From CAVUQH01 sp963774445 (GTDB lineage Bacteria; Myxococcota_A; Polyangia; Haliangiales; Haliangiaceae): a stretch of 64,000 nt of DNA. The DNA lies in contig CAVZFC010000029.1 of the NCBI GenBank assembly GCA_963774445.1, forward strand, positions 62,001 through 126,000, written 5' to 3'. Positions 26,081 to 35,422 of this stretch are shown in pieces. Each line of letters opens with the position of its first letter. Position 1 is the first letter of the stretch. The notes under the pieces are model-generated. The model did no database searches and had not been told where the DNA came from. It saw only the letters and a list, made by a program, of their open reading frames with translations. The position numbers and the translations under genes were made by a program.

Positions 26081-28576
26081 ATGGGGAGGATGATTCCGTG
26101 CGCGGCGCTGGCGCTCGCGCTGATCTCGGCCTGTGGTGACGATGGCGGCCCGACCGGGCCGCAGCCGCTGCAGGCCGATCCGGCCGTGGTCACCGGCTGC
26201 TCCAAGGAGCCACCGGCGCAAGGCAGCTCGCGAGCCAAGTGGATCGACTGCCCCGAGGAGCTGCCGTCAGGCCTCTTGGTGTCGGGCCGCGTCGGCGACG
26301 TGCTGCTCGAGAACGACCGGGTCAAGGTGGTCATCCGCGGCTTCGGCGAGGGCTACTACATGATGGGCACCAAGCCGGGCGGCATCGTCGACGCCGCCCG
26401 CCGCGGCGCCGACGATCAGATCAAGGAGATCCTCGGCGTCTTCGGCCTGCAGAGCGGCGGCGCGGACGAGGTGGTGATCACCGAGGCGGGTGACGACGGG
26501 CCGGCCACGCTGGTGGTGCGCGGCCCGGCGACGCCGGTGCCATTCATCCAGGCGGCGATCGACAACCCGCCGGTCGCCGTCATCGTCGAGCAGCGCTACA
26601 TCCTCGAGCCGGACTCCGACGCGCTGAAGATCGAGACGGTGCTCTACGCCGACGGCGAGGACGCCAACGTCGAGGTCGGCGACGCGCTGTTCTTCGGCGG
26701 CGCGATCAACTCGTGGGCCCCCGGGCGCGGACCGATCGCTGGCTCGGGCAGCGTCGAGTTCGTCGCCTCGACCGGCGGCCGCGGCACCTCGTACGGCCTG
26801 GTCTATCCACCCGAGGCGCTGGCGGCGATCCGCTGGGCCGACATCGCCAACGTCAAGCTGGGGTTCGGCCCCACCCGCACCCTGGGAAACCCGGCGCCGA
26901 TCGACCGCTGGCTGGTGATCGGCGACGGCAGCGCGGCTTCGGTCACCGAGCGGGCCTGGACCCTGCGCGGCGTGGCGACCGGAACGATCCAAGGCACCAC
27001 CGCGCCCGACGTCAACGTCATGGTCACTGACGCCAGCGACGCGCCGATCACCATGGCCCGTTCGGACGAAAACGGCGCCTACCGCGTCGTGCTCCCGGTC
27101 GGCAGCTACCAGCTGCAGGCGCAGTCGCCCGGCCGCGCCCCCGGCGCCACCCAGGCCGCGTCGGTCACTGCCGGCGGCGACGCCAGCCTCGATCTGCCGG
27201 CAGGCGGCTCCGGCACCCTGTCGGTGACCGTGCGCGACGGCGACGGCAACACCATCCCCGCCCGCGTGACCATCCACCAGAACGGCGACCGGCGCATCGA
27301 GTACGCCGGCGCCGACGGCACCCTGGTGCTGCCGTTGCCACCGGGCGGCGACCTGGTGCTCGACGTCTCCCGCGGCATGGAATACGACGCCTACACCGTC
27401 GACCCGCTGGTCATCACCGACGGACAGACCACGACGGTCAACGCCACCCTCGACCGCGTGGTCGACACCGACGGATGGATCGCGGTTGACACCCACATCC
27501 ACAGCGAGATGTTGACCGACTCGCAGATCGACCTCCGCTCGCGGCTGCGGGCCATCGCCGCCGAGGGAATCGAGGTGCCGATCTCCACCGACCACGACTT
27601 CGTCACCGACTACACCCCGGTCGTGCAGGAGCTCGGCCTCGGAGAGTTCTTGAAGCCGCAGGTCGGCGTCGAGACCTCGTCGCTGACCTGGGGCCACGTC
27701 AACACCTGGCCGCTGATCCCCGACTACGACCACGCTGCCGGCAACGCGGTGCCGTGGTACGGGCAGTCGCCGGGCCAGGTCTACGCGCTGATGCGCCAGC
27801 GCGGCGACAACGTCATCCAGCTCAATCACCCGCGCAGCGGCATGAACGGCAACTTCGACGCCATCAACTTCGATGCCGACACCGCCATGGCCGGGGCCCA
27901 GCCGAGCGATCTCGGCCTGCCCGACAGCACCAACCTGTCGGACTTCGACTTCGATGCCCTCGAGGTGGCCAACGCCCTGGACAAGGATCAGTTCGACAAG
28001 GCCCTGCGCGACTACCTCGGCCTGGTCGCCACCGGCCACCCGGCCGCCGCCACCGGCTCGAGCGACTCCCACGGCCGCAGCGCCTTCGTCGGCGAATCGC
28101 GCACCTACGTCTGGGTCGGCGCGGGCAACGACGATCCGCGCACCGTCGATCTCGACGCGGTCAACCGCGCCATCGAGGCGCGCAAGGTCGTCGTCGGCCA
28201 GGGCGCCTTCGTCACCGCCGCGCTGGTCGACCCGGCCACCGGCCAGCCGGTCGCTCCCGGCGAGCTGGTCAACCTCGAGGGCAAGAGCGAGGCGACGCTA
28301 CACATCCGCCTGCAGGCGCCGCCGTGGATGCCGCTCGATCACATCACCGTCTACGGCGGCCGGCAGGTGGCGACGACGCTGCCGCTCGATTCGAGCGATA
28401 CCGCCGTCGTGCGCTTCGACGGCGACGTCACCCTGCCGCTCACCGACGGCGACGGCTTCTTCCTGGTGCTGGTCCAGGCCGCCGGACCGGGAACCCCGGT
28501 CCTCGGCGACACCGCCGGGTCGCTGACCAACCCGCTGCTCTACGATCACGACGGCGACGGCGCCTGGATGCCGTGA
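26081..28576 (+). CDS. Lipoprotein with carboxypeptidase-regulatory-like and PHP metallohydrolase domains
   Basis: An 831-residue lipoprotein (lipobox LISAC). The N-terminal 300 residues are beta-rich. A carboxypeptidase regulatory-like repeat follows (DENGAYRVVLPVGSYQLQ) at about 305-460. A PHP/CehA-type metallohydrolase domain starts near 468 with metal motifs DTHIHSEM, STDHDF, a histidine in WGHVNTWPL, LNHPRSG and SSDSHGRSAF. PHP enzymes hydrolyse phosphoesters with two or three metal ions. The box TAGACT (26069-26074) ends 6 nt before the ATG, fitting a leaderless transcript. It lies downstream of the propeller gene. The domain call is firm; the substrate is unknown. Confidence 0.85.
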   Translation: MGRMIPCAALALALISACGDDGGPTGPQPLQADPAVVTGCSKEPPAQGSSRAKWIDCPEELPSGLLVSGRVGDVLLENDRVKVVIRGFGEGYYMMGTKPGGIVDAARRGADDQIKEILGVFGLQSGGADEVVITEAGDDGPATLVVRGPATPVPFIQAAIDNPPVAVIVEQRYILEPDSDALKIETVLYADGEDANVEVGDALFFGGAINSWAPGRGPIAGSGSVEFVASTGGRGTSYGLVYPPEALAAIRWADIANVKLGFGPTRTLGNPAPIDRWLVIGDGSAASVTERAWTLRGVATGTIQGTTAPDVNVMVTDASDAPITMARSDENGAYRVVLPVGSYQLQAQSPGRAPGATQAASVTAGGDASLDLPAGGSGTLSVTVRDGDGNTIPARVTIHQNGDRRIEYAGADGTLVLPLPPGGDLVLDVSRGMEYDAYTVDPLVITDGQTTTVNATLDRVVDTDGWIAVDTHIHSEMLTDSQIDLRSRLRAIAAEGIEVPISTDHDFVTDYTPVVQELGLGEFLKPQVGVETSSLTWGHVNTWPLIPDYDHAAGNAVPWYGQSPGQVYALMRQRGDNVIQLNHPRSGMNGNFDAINFDADTAMAGAQPSDLGLPDSTNLSDFDFDALEVANALDKDQFDKALRDYLGLVATGHPAAATGSSDSHGRSAFVGESRTYVWVGAGNDDPRTVDLDAVNRAIEARKVVVGQGAFVTAALVDPATGQPVAPGELVNLEGKSEATLHIRLQAPPWMPLDHITVYGGRQVATTLPLDSSDTAVVRFDGDVTLPLTDGDGFFLVLVQAAGPGTPVLGDTAGSLTNPLLYDHDGDGAWMP

Positions 28577-28689
28577 GCGCGGGCGGCGAGGGCGCGTGAA
28601 CCGCTCGCGTCCCGATTCTCGCGGTGGCTGGTCGCCCCCACCGGGGCCCGGATGAGCGGAGCCGGACCGCGCCGAGCGGGACGGCGACT

Positions 28690-30450
28690 CTACCCGCCCA
28701 GCGGATAGGTCTGGCACGCTTCCAGCGGCGTTCCATCCGGCCGCTTCGGACACACCCTGACCACCGTCGGCTCCACCGTCACCATGATGTAGTGGTGCTC
28801 CCTGCGCGCCGTAATCGCGCCGTCGACCACTCCATGGCAGTGCCGGTGGTGCGTGCTGCAACGCACCGGATAGAGCGACGCCCCCCCGCCGCCCGACACG
28901 AAGTAGCGCAAACCGCCGATCTCGCCCCGCTCGTACAGATGGTCGTGGCCGCTGAACAGCACGGTGACGCCGCCGCGCACCAGCACCGGCGCATAGCGCG
29001 TACGCGCGATGGCGTTGCCGCCATGCGTCCCGCGCGAGTACGGGCCATTGTGAACCGCGACGAAGATCGCCCTCGCGCCGCGCGCGTGCGCCGCGGCCAG
29101 ATCGCTCTCCAGCCAGGTCAGCTGCTCCGGCCGCTCGTAGCTGTTGGAGTCGAGCATGATGAAGTGGACGCCGGCGACGTCGAACGAGTACCAGTTGGCC
29201 CACGACGGCTGCCCCGGCGGTCCCGGTGGCAGGGCGAAGATCTCGCCGAAGCGGCGCCGCTCGTCCCCCGCATGCCCCATGTCGTGGTTGCCGGCGGCCG
29301 GGTAGTACGGCACCTGCCGCAGCAGCGGCTCGGCGACGTCGAAGAAGCGCTGCCAGTCGCCTTCGTCGCCGCCGCGCAGCACCAGGTCGCCGGTGAGCAC
29401 CACCAGATCCGGCGCCTCGCGGCCGATCGATTCGACGATCCGCCGGTGGATCTCGTGACCGCCGCGCATGTCGCCGTAGACGGCGAAGCGCAGCGGCTCG
29501 CCGGCGGTGGGCGCGGTGTGGAAGCGGGCCGGCGGCGCGGCGTCGCCGCCGGTGACCACGCGGTAGTCGACGGCGCTGTCGGGTTCCAGTCCGGTCAGCT
29601 CGACCACGTGGTGCACGGCCAGCCCGCCGCCGGCCGACAGCGCGCGCTGCGACAGGGTGGCGCCGCGCCCGTACTCGACCGCGCCGTGCGCCGGCAGGTC
29701 GGTGTCGAAGACGATGGTCGCTCGATCGGTGCCGACCCGCTGGAGCATCGGCCCGCGGACCAGGCGCGGACCACCGCGGCCGACCAGCTCCAGATCGAGC
29801 CGGGGCGACAAGCGCCGCCCCGACGGCCGCACCTCGACGGTCAGCCGGTTGGGCCCCGACGCGAGCAGGCCCGGCGTCACCGGGATGTACAGCGCCTCCC
29901 ACTCGGGGCCGCGCGGGGCGGTGGCCAGCTCCATCGGTCCGCGCTCGGCCGGCCGATTGCGGCGCGCGACCTCGTGGCCGTTGATCCACGCGACCAGCCC
30001 GTCGCGATAGCGCGCGCGGAGGATCAACAGGCGCACCCCGGACAGCTCGTCGCCGACGTCGAAGTCGCGGCTGGCGTAGAGCGCGGCGACGCGGGCGCGG
30101 CGCTCGTCGCCGATGACGGTGCCGCAGTGCCGGCAGTTGCCCCGCTGGTCGGCGGCGCCCAGCGGCGCGCGCCCGGTGGCGGCGTCCGCGGCCAGCGCGC
30201 GCGGCCAGCTGGCCGGCGGCACCTGCGGATCCGGCGCCCCCAGCACGCCCGCGTCGTTTGCCGGACGCCCGCGCGCCCGATCGGCGGCGCGAACCGCGGC
30301 CGCACCGATGCCGGCGGCCGGCAGCGGCGCACGCACCACCTGATAACGCAGCCTCGCGCCGGCCGCGACGTAGGTGGTATCGGCGCGCGCCCGGGCAGGT
30401 GCGACCGCCGCAATCACGACCGCGACGGCAAACGCAAACAACGCGCGCAT
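28690..30450 (-). CDS. Exported purple-acid-phosphatase-like metallophosphoesterase
   Basis: A 586-residue exported enzyme with signal peptide (MRALFAFAVAVVIAAVAPARA). The N-terminal 220 residues contain a beta-rich carbohydrate-binding-like domain (VAWINGHEVARRNRP). An N-terminal Ig-like domain of purple acid phosphatases follows (RGPMLQRVGTDRATIVFDT). The metallophosphoesterase core has YGDMRGG (about 323), LTGDLV (352), AGNHDMGH (387), VAVHNGP (469) and FSGHDHLYERG (503), the dinuclear metal ligands. It probably releases phosphate from organic phosphoesters outside the inner membrane. TACGCT (minus strand) ends 6 nt before the ATG. The 113-base gap to the convergent PHP gene shows no clear terminator. 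Confidence 0.87.
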   Translation of the reverse strand: MRALFAFAVAVVIAAVAPARARADTTYVAAGARLRYQVVRAPLPAAGIGAAAVRAADRARGRPANDAGVLGAPDPQVPPASWPRALAADAATGRAPLGAADQRGNCRHCGTVIGDERRARVAALYASRDFDVGDELSGVRLLILRARYRDGLVAWINGHEVARRNRPAERGPMELATAPRGPEWEALYIPVTPGLLASGPNRLTVEVRPSGRRLSPRLDLELVGRGGPRLVRGPMLQRVGTDRATIVFDTDLPAHGAVEYGRGATLSQRALSAGGGLAVHHVVELTGLEPDSAVDYRVVTGGDAAPPARFHTAPTAGEPLRFAVYGDMRGGHEIHRRIVESIGREAPDLVVLTGDLVLRGGDEGDWQRFFDVAEPLLRQVPYYPAAGNHDMGHAGDERRRFGEIFALPPGPPGQPSWANWYSFDVAGVHFIMLDSNSYERPEQLTWLESDLAAAHARGARAIFVAVHNGPYSRGTHGGNAIARTRYAPVLVRGGVTVLFSGHDHLYERGEIGGLRYFVSGGGGASLYPVRCSTHHRHCHGVVDGAITARREHHYIMVTVEPTVVRVCPKRPDGTPLEACQTYPLGG

Positions 30451-30550
30451 CCTCAGAGCGTAGAAGCCCGGGACGCGCGACGCAAATCCCGCGCGCTCGA
30501 GCGAGCAGCAGCGGTCTTCCGGCCTCGACGCTCGCGGAGCGAGCTCGAGG

Positions 30551-30922
30551 TCAGGCGGCCTGCTTGCGGTGCGACTTGCCGCCGCTGCGGCGGGCGCGAC
30601 GCTCGGCCGCGGCAGCCAGGTCCAGGAGGCGCGGCAGCGGATAGCCGTTCAAGCGCTCGTGGTAGTCGGCGTCCTTGGCCTTGCCCTCGGCGGAGCAGAT
30701 GGCGTCGACCATCTTGCCTTTGCTGCCGTAGCGGCTCTTCACGTTGGCGGCGACGTCAGCCAGCCGCAGGAGGCGGCTGTTGGGGGCGCCGTTGAGGCGC
30801 TCCTCGAGATCGTCCTCGCCCGCGTCGAGGCCGCCGAGCGCCTTGACGACTGCCTCGACGAGCTTCTCTTTGCTGCCGTAGATACGCTTCACTGTCTGGA
30901 TGGGGGTCTCGCGTGCGGACAT
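30551..30922 (-). CDS. Small basic protein with an internal duplication
   Basis: A 123-residue protein of unknown function built from two copies of a roughly 45-residue unit. Copy 1 contains VKRIYGSKEKLVEAVVKA and LEERLNGAPNSRLLRLADVA. Copy 2 contains VKSRYGSKGKMVDAICSA and YHERLNGYPLPRLLDLAAAA. Each unit seems to be a helix-turn-helix-sized helical hairpin with an invariant YGSK and ERLNG. A basic tail (RRARRSGGKSHRKQAA) could contact nucleic acid. ATG 30922 is supported by GAGGAG 8 nt upstream; a longer start is less likely. I do not recognise the family. Confidence 0.7.
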   Translation of the reverse strand: MSARETPIQTVKRIYGSKEKLVEAVVKALGGLDAGEDDLEERLNGAPNSRLLRLADVAANVKSRYGSKGKMVDAICSAEGKAKDADYHERLNGYPLPRLLDLAAAAERRARRSGGKSHRKQAA

Positions 30923-30984
30923 GACGAATACTCCTCGGGTACCGGTTCCGAGCCGGGCTATCCTGAAGATCGAGAGGCCTCGTG

Positions 30985-32007
30985 TCAAGGCCCAGAATTA
31001 CCCGTGGCATCTGCTGCGGCAGCGGAGGCCGGCTCGGGCGGTGCTCCTCCCGGCCAGGCCTGGAGCAGCTGGTTCAGCTCGTCGACGGTCAGATCCAGTG
31101 ACATCGCCAGCACGGGGCCCTCTGCCTGGGCCTGGATTTTCGCCACGATCGGCCCCAGCCCCAGCCGCTGCGCCACCATGGCGCCCAGCGCCAGCTCCAA
31201 AACTGCCTTTGATGCCGCGGTCTTGGCGTCCATGTTGTCGGCCATGACCACCCCCAGCTTGGCCGAAATGCCGTCGTCGGGGTCGAGCTCGCCGTAGGCC
31301 GCCCGCGGCGGGGCTGCCACCTTGCCCCCGGTCGCCTGGACCAGCCCCTTGCCCACCCGCTCGGGCACCAGGCCGGCCGCCCACAGCGGCGCCTGCCGGT
31401 TGGCCCGGGCCAGCACCGGCTTCATCGTTGCGGACTCGGTCACCTTGGGGCCGCTGCCCAGCGCCTCGCCGAGGAATGCCTCGGACCGGGACAGCGCCAG
31501 GGTGCCGTTGCTGCCCACCGCGATCCAAACCACGTGCGTGCCGGTGTCGGCGCGGTAGATCGTGTGCGGCCCGGTCGATTTCACCGTCAGGTTGCCACCG
31601 CCCTCGCCGAGCGCGCGGTTGAGGCAGTCGCCGACCTTGTCCTTGTCGAACTGACCGCTGGCGATCAGCACCACGTCGTCCGGTCCGGCGCCGAGACCGA
31701 TCACCACGCGATCGAGATCCTTGGCCGGATCGAAGGCGCAGTCGCTGCGCAGCCGGGCGAGGCGCTTCTCCAGCGCGGGGTCGCGCTCGAACATCTTGTC
31801 GGCCGCCCGCGTGACCAGGCGCGAGCGCGCCAGCGCGGCGACGTTGGCGCCGATCACCACCGTGGCAGACGCCGGCACCGAGCCGAGCTCGATCGGCGCC
31901 TCCGTGGGCTTGCTCGTCCCCGGCTTGGCCTCGGAGGTCGGCTTCTTGCAGCCGGCGGCGGCCGCGAGCAGCAGCGCCGCGACGGCGGCGACCCGGCGCG
32001 ATCGCAT
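30985..32007 (-). CDS. Lipoprotein, paralogue of the next gene
   Basis: A 340-residue lipoprotein (lipobox AAAAGC). It starts with a short Lys/Thr/Pro linker and then a mixed alpha/beta domain (ELGSVPASATVVIGANVAAL, VVIGLGAGPDDVVLIASGQF). The pattern of a phosphate-free beta sheet, a Cys (KVGDC) and GNLTV is shared with the upstream neighbour at 32007-32927, so the two look like an old tandem duplication. Its ATG shares one base with the neighbour's stop (TGATG), so they are co-translated. No catalytic motif is visible. It might be a structural or ligand-binding pair in the envelope. Confidence 0.75.
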   Translation of the reverse strand: MRSRRVAAVAALLLAAAAGCKKPTSEAKPGTSKPTEAPIELGSVPASATVVIGANVAALARSRLVTRAADKMFERDPALEKRLARLRSDCAFDPAKDLDRVVIGLGAGPDDVVLIASGQFDKDKVGDCLNRALGEGGGNLTVKSTGPHTIYRADTGTHVVWIAVGSNGTLALSRSEAFLGEALGSGPKVTESATMKPVLARANRQAPLWAAGLVPERVGKGLVQATGGKVAAPPRAAYGELDPDDGISAKLGVVMADNMDAKTAASKAVLELALGAMVAQRLGLGPIVAKIQAQAEGPVLAMSLDLTVDELNQLLQAWPGGAPPEPASAAAADATGNSGP

Positions 32008-32927
32008 CAGCCGCCGCCGAGCATGCCGGCCGCCATCGGCGCCATCTTCTGCAGCGCAGCGAGGTCGTCCTTGGACAGCGACACCTTCAGCTTGACCTTG
32101 TCGCCGCTGCTCGACACCTCGACCTTCTTGGCCATGGCGCCGATCTCCTTGCCGGCCAGACCCTCGACCTGCGGCAACACCATCTTGATCGCGGCCGCGA
32201 TCTGGCTGGCGGAGTCCGCGTCCTTGCTGCGTACGCCGATGTGAATGGTCAGGCCGCCGCCCGAGACCGAGACCGATCCGAACAGCGCCTGCACCGGACC
32301 ACCCATCGACGACATCGCGCCCAGGAGCGGCGAGTCCTTGGGCGGAGCAAAGACGAACCACAGTGCGGCGTCACCGTCGACCTCGCCGACCAGGCCCATC
32401 AGGTCGCGGTTGCCGTCGGCGCCGCCATTGCCGCCGGCCAGGTTTTGCAGATCCTTGCCGCTCCAGTTGGGACCGGTGAGGAAGGTCGAATCGTTGACCC
32501 AGGCCAGGTTGACGGGGCGGCCGTTGACCGTCATCGAGGTGAGATTGCCGTTGGTGCCGAGCGCCAGCTCCTTGGCCACCTGCCCGCACTGCTCGATCTG
32601 GCTCTTGGAGAACCCTTTGATCGAGATGACGCCGCGCTGGGTCTTGGAGTTGCCGGCGATGAAGGCGGTGTCCAGCCCCTTGACCACGTCGATGCCGCAG
32701 CTCTTGAGCTTGGCGATCACCGCGGCTACCCGCGGCGGCGCCTGGCGGAGCACCTGGTCGACCTGGCTGGCCCCGCGCGCCTTGGCGCCGTTGATCCCGA
32801 CCAGCAGATCGGAGTCTTTGGGGAACACCTTGAACGACGCCTTGTCGGCGACCTTGCCCTTGCTGCCGCATCCGCTCGCCAGGGCGGTGGCGACGGCGAT
32901 GGCGAGGAACGTACGGGTTGCGCGCAT
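32007..32927 (-). CDS. Lipoprotein, first gene of a paralogous pair
   Basis: A 306-residue lipoprotein (lipobox LASGC) after signal peptide MRATRTFLAIAVATALASG. AGGAGG lies five bases before the ATG at 32927, which excludes a longer in-frame start. The body resembles its neighbour: FKVFPKDSDLLVGINGAKAR matches the beginning of the sister domain, and ISIKGFSKSQIEQC ... GNLTSMTVNG matches the Cys-GNLT region. It ends in a Met/Gly-rich tail (MAPMAAGMLGGG). Role unknown. The operon is divergent from RNase HI, 56 bases away. Confidence 0.76.
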   Translation of the reverse strand: MRATRTFLAIAVATALASGCGSKGKVADKASFKVFPKDSDLLVGINGAKARGASQVDQVLRQAPPRVAAVIAKLKSCGIDVVKGLDTAFIAGNSKTQRGVISIKGFSKSQIEQCGQVAKELALGTNGNLTSMTVNGRPVNLAWVNDSTFLTGPNWSGKDLQNLAGGNGGADGNRDLMGLVGEVDGDAALWFVFAPPKDSPLLGAMSSMGGPVQALFGSVSVSGGGLTIHIGVRSKDADSASQIAAAIKMVLPQVEGLAGKEIGAMAKKVEVSSSGDKVKLKVSLSKDDLAALQKMAPMAAGMLGGG

Positions 32928-32943
32928 TGCCTCCTCCTCCTGG

Positions 32944-32972
32944 TTGACACGCAGCCTAGCCCGTTTTATCCC
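32944..32972 (+). promoter_or_regulatory. Promoter of the RNase HI gene
   Basis: A perfect -35 TTGACA (32944-32949), 17-base spacer and TATCCC (32967-32972) point to transcription starting near 32979, only about five bases before the ATG at 32984. This is the best -35/-10 pair seen in the window, and it lies in the divergent gap upstream of the lipoprotein pair. Confidence 0.6.
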
Positions 32973-32983
32973 CCGCGCCAACC

Positions 32984-33691
32984 ATGCGGTGGATCCGACG
33001 ACGCTTGCGAGGAAACGAGGTCTACGTCCGCGTCGGCGCCGACGGGCAGCCCGACGCCGGGAGCGACGGTCGCGTCGACGTCGTCTACAAGCTGGCCGAC
33101 GGCGCCAAGCTGTATCGCGCCTCGCCGCGAAACCTCGAGCCGACCGGCGTGGCCGCCGACGAGCGTCCGGTCACGGCCGAGCTCGAGCTGGCCGATCCCG
33201 GCAAGGGCGGGGCGAAGAGCGCGGGCACCTCGAGCGCACGCGGGCGCAAGAAGCCGGCCGGCGGCGCGCCGTCGCGACCGATCCCCGACGACGCGATCAT
33301 CATCTATACGGACGGCGCCTGCACCGGCAACCCCGGCCCCGCCGGCATCGGCGCCGTGATCATGGACGGCGACGAGCGCCGCGAGATCTCCGAGTACCTG
33401 GGCACCGGCACCAACAACATCGCCGAGCTGACCGCGATCCTCCGCGCCCTGGAGGTGCTGCCCGCGGCCGCGCGCGCGCGCCCGGTGTTCGTCCACTCCG
33501 ACTCGAGCTACTCCATCGGCCTGTTGTCCAAGGGCTGGAAGGCCAAGGCCAACGCCGAGCTGGTCGCCAAGCTGCGAGCCCTGGTCCGCTGCTTCGACGA
33601 CCTCGAGCTGGTCAAGGTCAAAGGCCACGCCGGCGTGCCGGAGAACGAGCGCGCCGACGAGCTGGCGCGGCTGGCGATCGAGCTGCGCTGA
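32984..33691 (+). CDS. rnhA: Ribonuclease HI with N-terminal extension
   Basis: A 235-residue enzyme that cuts RNA in RNA-DNA hybrids. The catalytic domain begins near 100: IIIYTDGACTGNPGPAGIG (first Asp), NNIAELTAIL (Glu), VFVHSDSSYSIGLL (Asp) and VKGHAGVPENERADELA (His and last Asp). The first 95 residues are extra compared with E. coli RNase HI (155 residues). That stretch includes RGNEVYVRVGADGQ and a Ser/Gly/Lys linker and may be a small nucleic-acid-binding module. It is not the classical Cys- or Trp-rich RNase H1 hybrid-binding domain as far as I can see. A strong promoter lies just upstream. Confidence 0.92.
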   Translation: MRWIRRRLRGNEVYVRVGADGQPDAGSDGRVDVVYKLADGAKLYRASPRNLEPTGVAADERPVTAELELADPGKGGAKSAGTSSARGRKKPAGGAPSRPIPDDAIIIYTDGACTGNPGPAGIGAVIMDGDERREISEYLGTGTNNIAELTAILRALEVLPAAARARPVFVHSDSSYSIGLLSKGWKAKANAELVAKLRALVRCFDDLELVKVKGHAGVPENERADELARLAIELR

Positions 33692-33716
33692 CCGGCGCTA
33701 TCGGTGGCCGCAGCGC

Positions 33717-34673
33717 CTACACGAACTCGCGCTCGGCCCACGCCGCGGCTTCGCGCAGCGTCACGAAGTCGTAGTCGGAGGCCAGCCGATCCAGCGTCGC
33801 CTCCAGCGCGCGCTGCTTGCGCACCAGCGGCGCCCGCAGGTCCGGCTGCTTGCGCACCAGCTCGCCGGGGATGCCGTCGTCGGCAGCGTCGGCCAGGTCG
33901 ATGCCGTGGAGCTCCAGATTGAAGAACGGGCGCCGGCGCATCGCCTCGAGCCAGCGCGCGCGCAGCCACGCGGGCGCGAGCAACAGCGACGTTCCGATGG
34001 CCGGTACGCGCACCCACGGGGTGACGGCGATCGGCAGCTCGACCAGGGTCGCCTGGCCGCGCCGCCACGGCGCCGACGGCGACGGGCGATACGGGTCGGC
34101 GGGCGCCAAGAGCGCGCGCGGGTTGGTCATCACCGCGCCGCTGGGTACGCCGGCCAGCGCCATCGCCCCCATCACCGCCGCCTTGGCCGCGTAGTAGCCG
34201 GGCGCGGGAAAGATCGACGAGTCGTACAGGTAGCCCAGCGACATCACCTCGTCGACCATCGCCGGCGACAGGTCGTAGCCGGGGGCGCGGAAGCCGCGCA
34301 CCGATCCGGCGACCTGGGACAACAGCTCGTGGGCGCGACCGATCTCGTCGCGCACGCGATCCGCCGGCAGTCGCGCGAGCTCGTAGAAGTGGCTGTACGA
34401 GTGGTTGCCGATCTCGTGGCCGGCCTCGGCCAGGGCGGCGATCCGGTCGCGGGCCGCGCGCGCGCTGTCGCCGGCTGCCTGCGCGTCGAGCTCGCTGCCG
34501 ACGACGAAGAAGGTCGCGCGGATGCCGCGGCGCGCGAACAGCTCGGCGAAGCGGGGCACGCAGCGCTCGAGCACCAGCTCGCGCAGCGCCTCCGGAGACT
34601 CGCCCAGCGCGTGGATCCGGTAGTAGCAGAAGATCGGATCCAGATCGATCGACACCGAGCAGAGCTTGCGCAC
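33717..34673 (-). CDS. Polysaccharide deacetylase (NodB-like, carbohydrate esterase 4)
   Basis: A 318-residue cytoplasmic-looking deacetylase that would remove N-acetyl groups from a glycan. Motif 1 is SIDLDP with the metal Asp, motif 2 GHEIGNHSYSH supplies the two metal His residues, and motif 3 is RGFRAPGYDLS. A C-terminal His occurs in LELHGIDLAD. The GTG start lies 10 bases after the upstream GT2 stop, with GGGACGGGGG between, so the genes form an operon MFS-GT2-deacetylase, consistent with making or modifying a surface glycan. It converges on RNase HI. Confidence 0.9.
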   Translation of the reverse strand: MRKLCSVSIDLDPIFCYYRIHALGESPEALRELVLERCVPRFAELFARRGIRATFFVVGSELDAQAAGDSARAARDRIAALAEAGHEIGNHSYSHFYELARLPADRVRDEIGRAHELLSQVAGSVRGFRAPGYDLSPAMVDEVMSLGYLYDSSIFPAPGYYAAKAAVMGAMALAGVPSGAVMTNPRALLAPADPYRPSPSAPWRRGQATLVELPIAVTPWVRVPAIGTSLLLAPAWLRARWLEAMRRRPFFNLELHGIDLADAADDGIPGELVRKQPDLRAPLVRKQRALEATLDRLASDYDFVTLREAAAWAEREFV

Positions 34674-34683
34674 GCCCCCGTCC

Positions 34684-35412
<729 letters not shown>

Positions 35413-35422
35413 AACACGACCA

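Noticed and set aside
28624..30795. Plus-strand frame of 723 codons opposite the metallophosphoesterase
   Set aside because: Basic, low-complexity sequence without domain; the minus-strand gene has all metal motifs.
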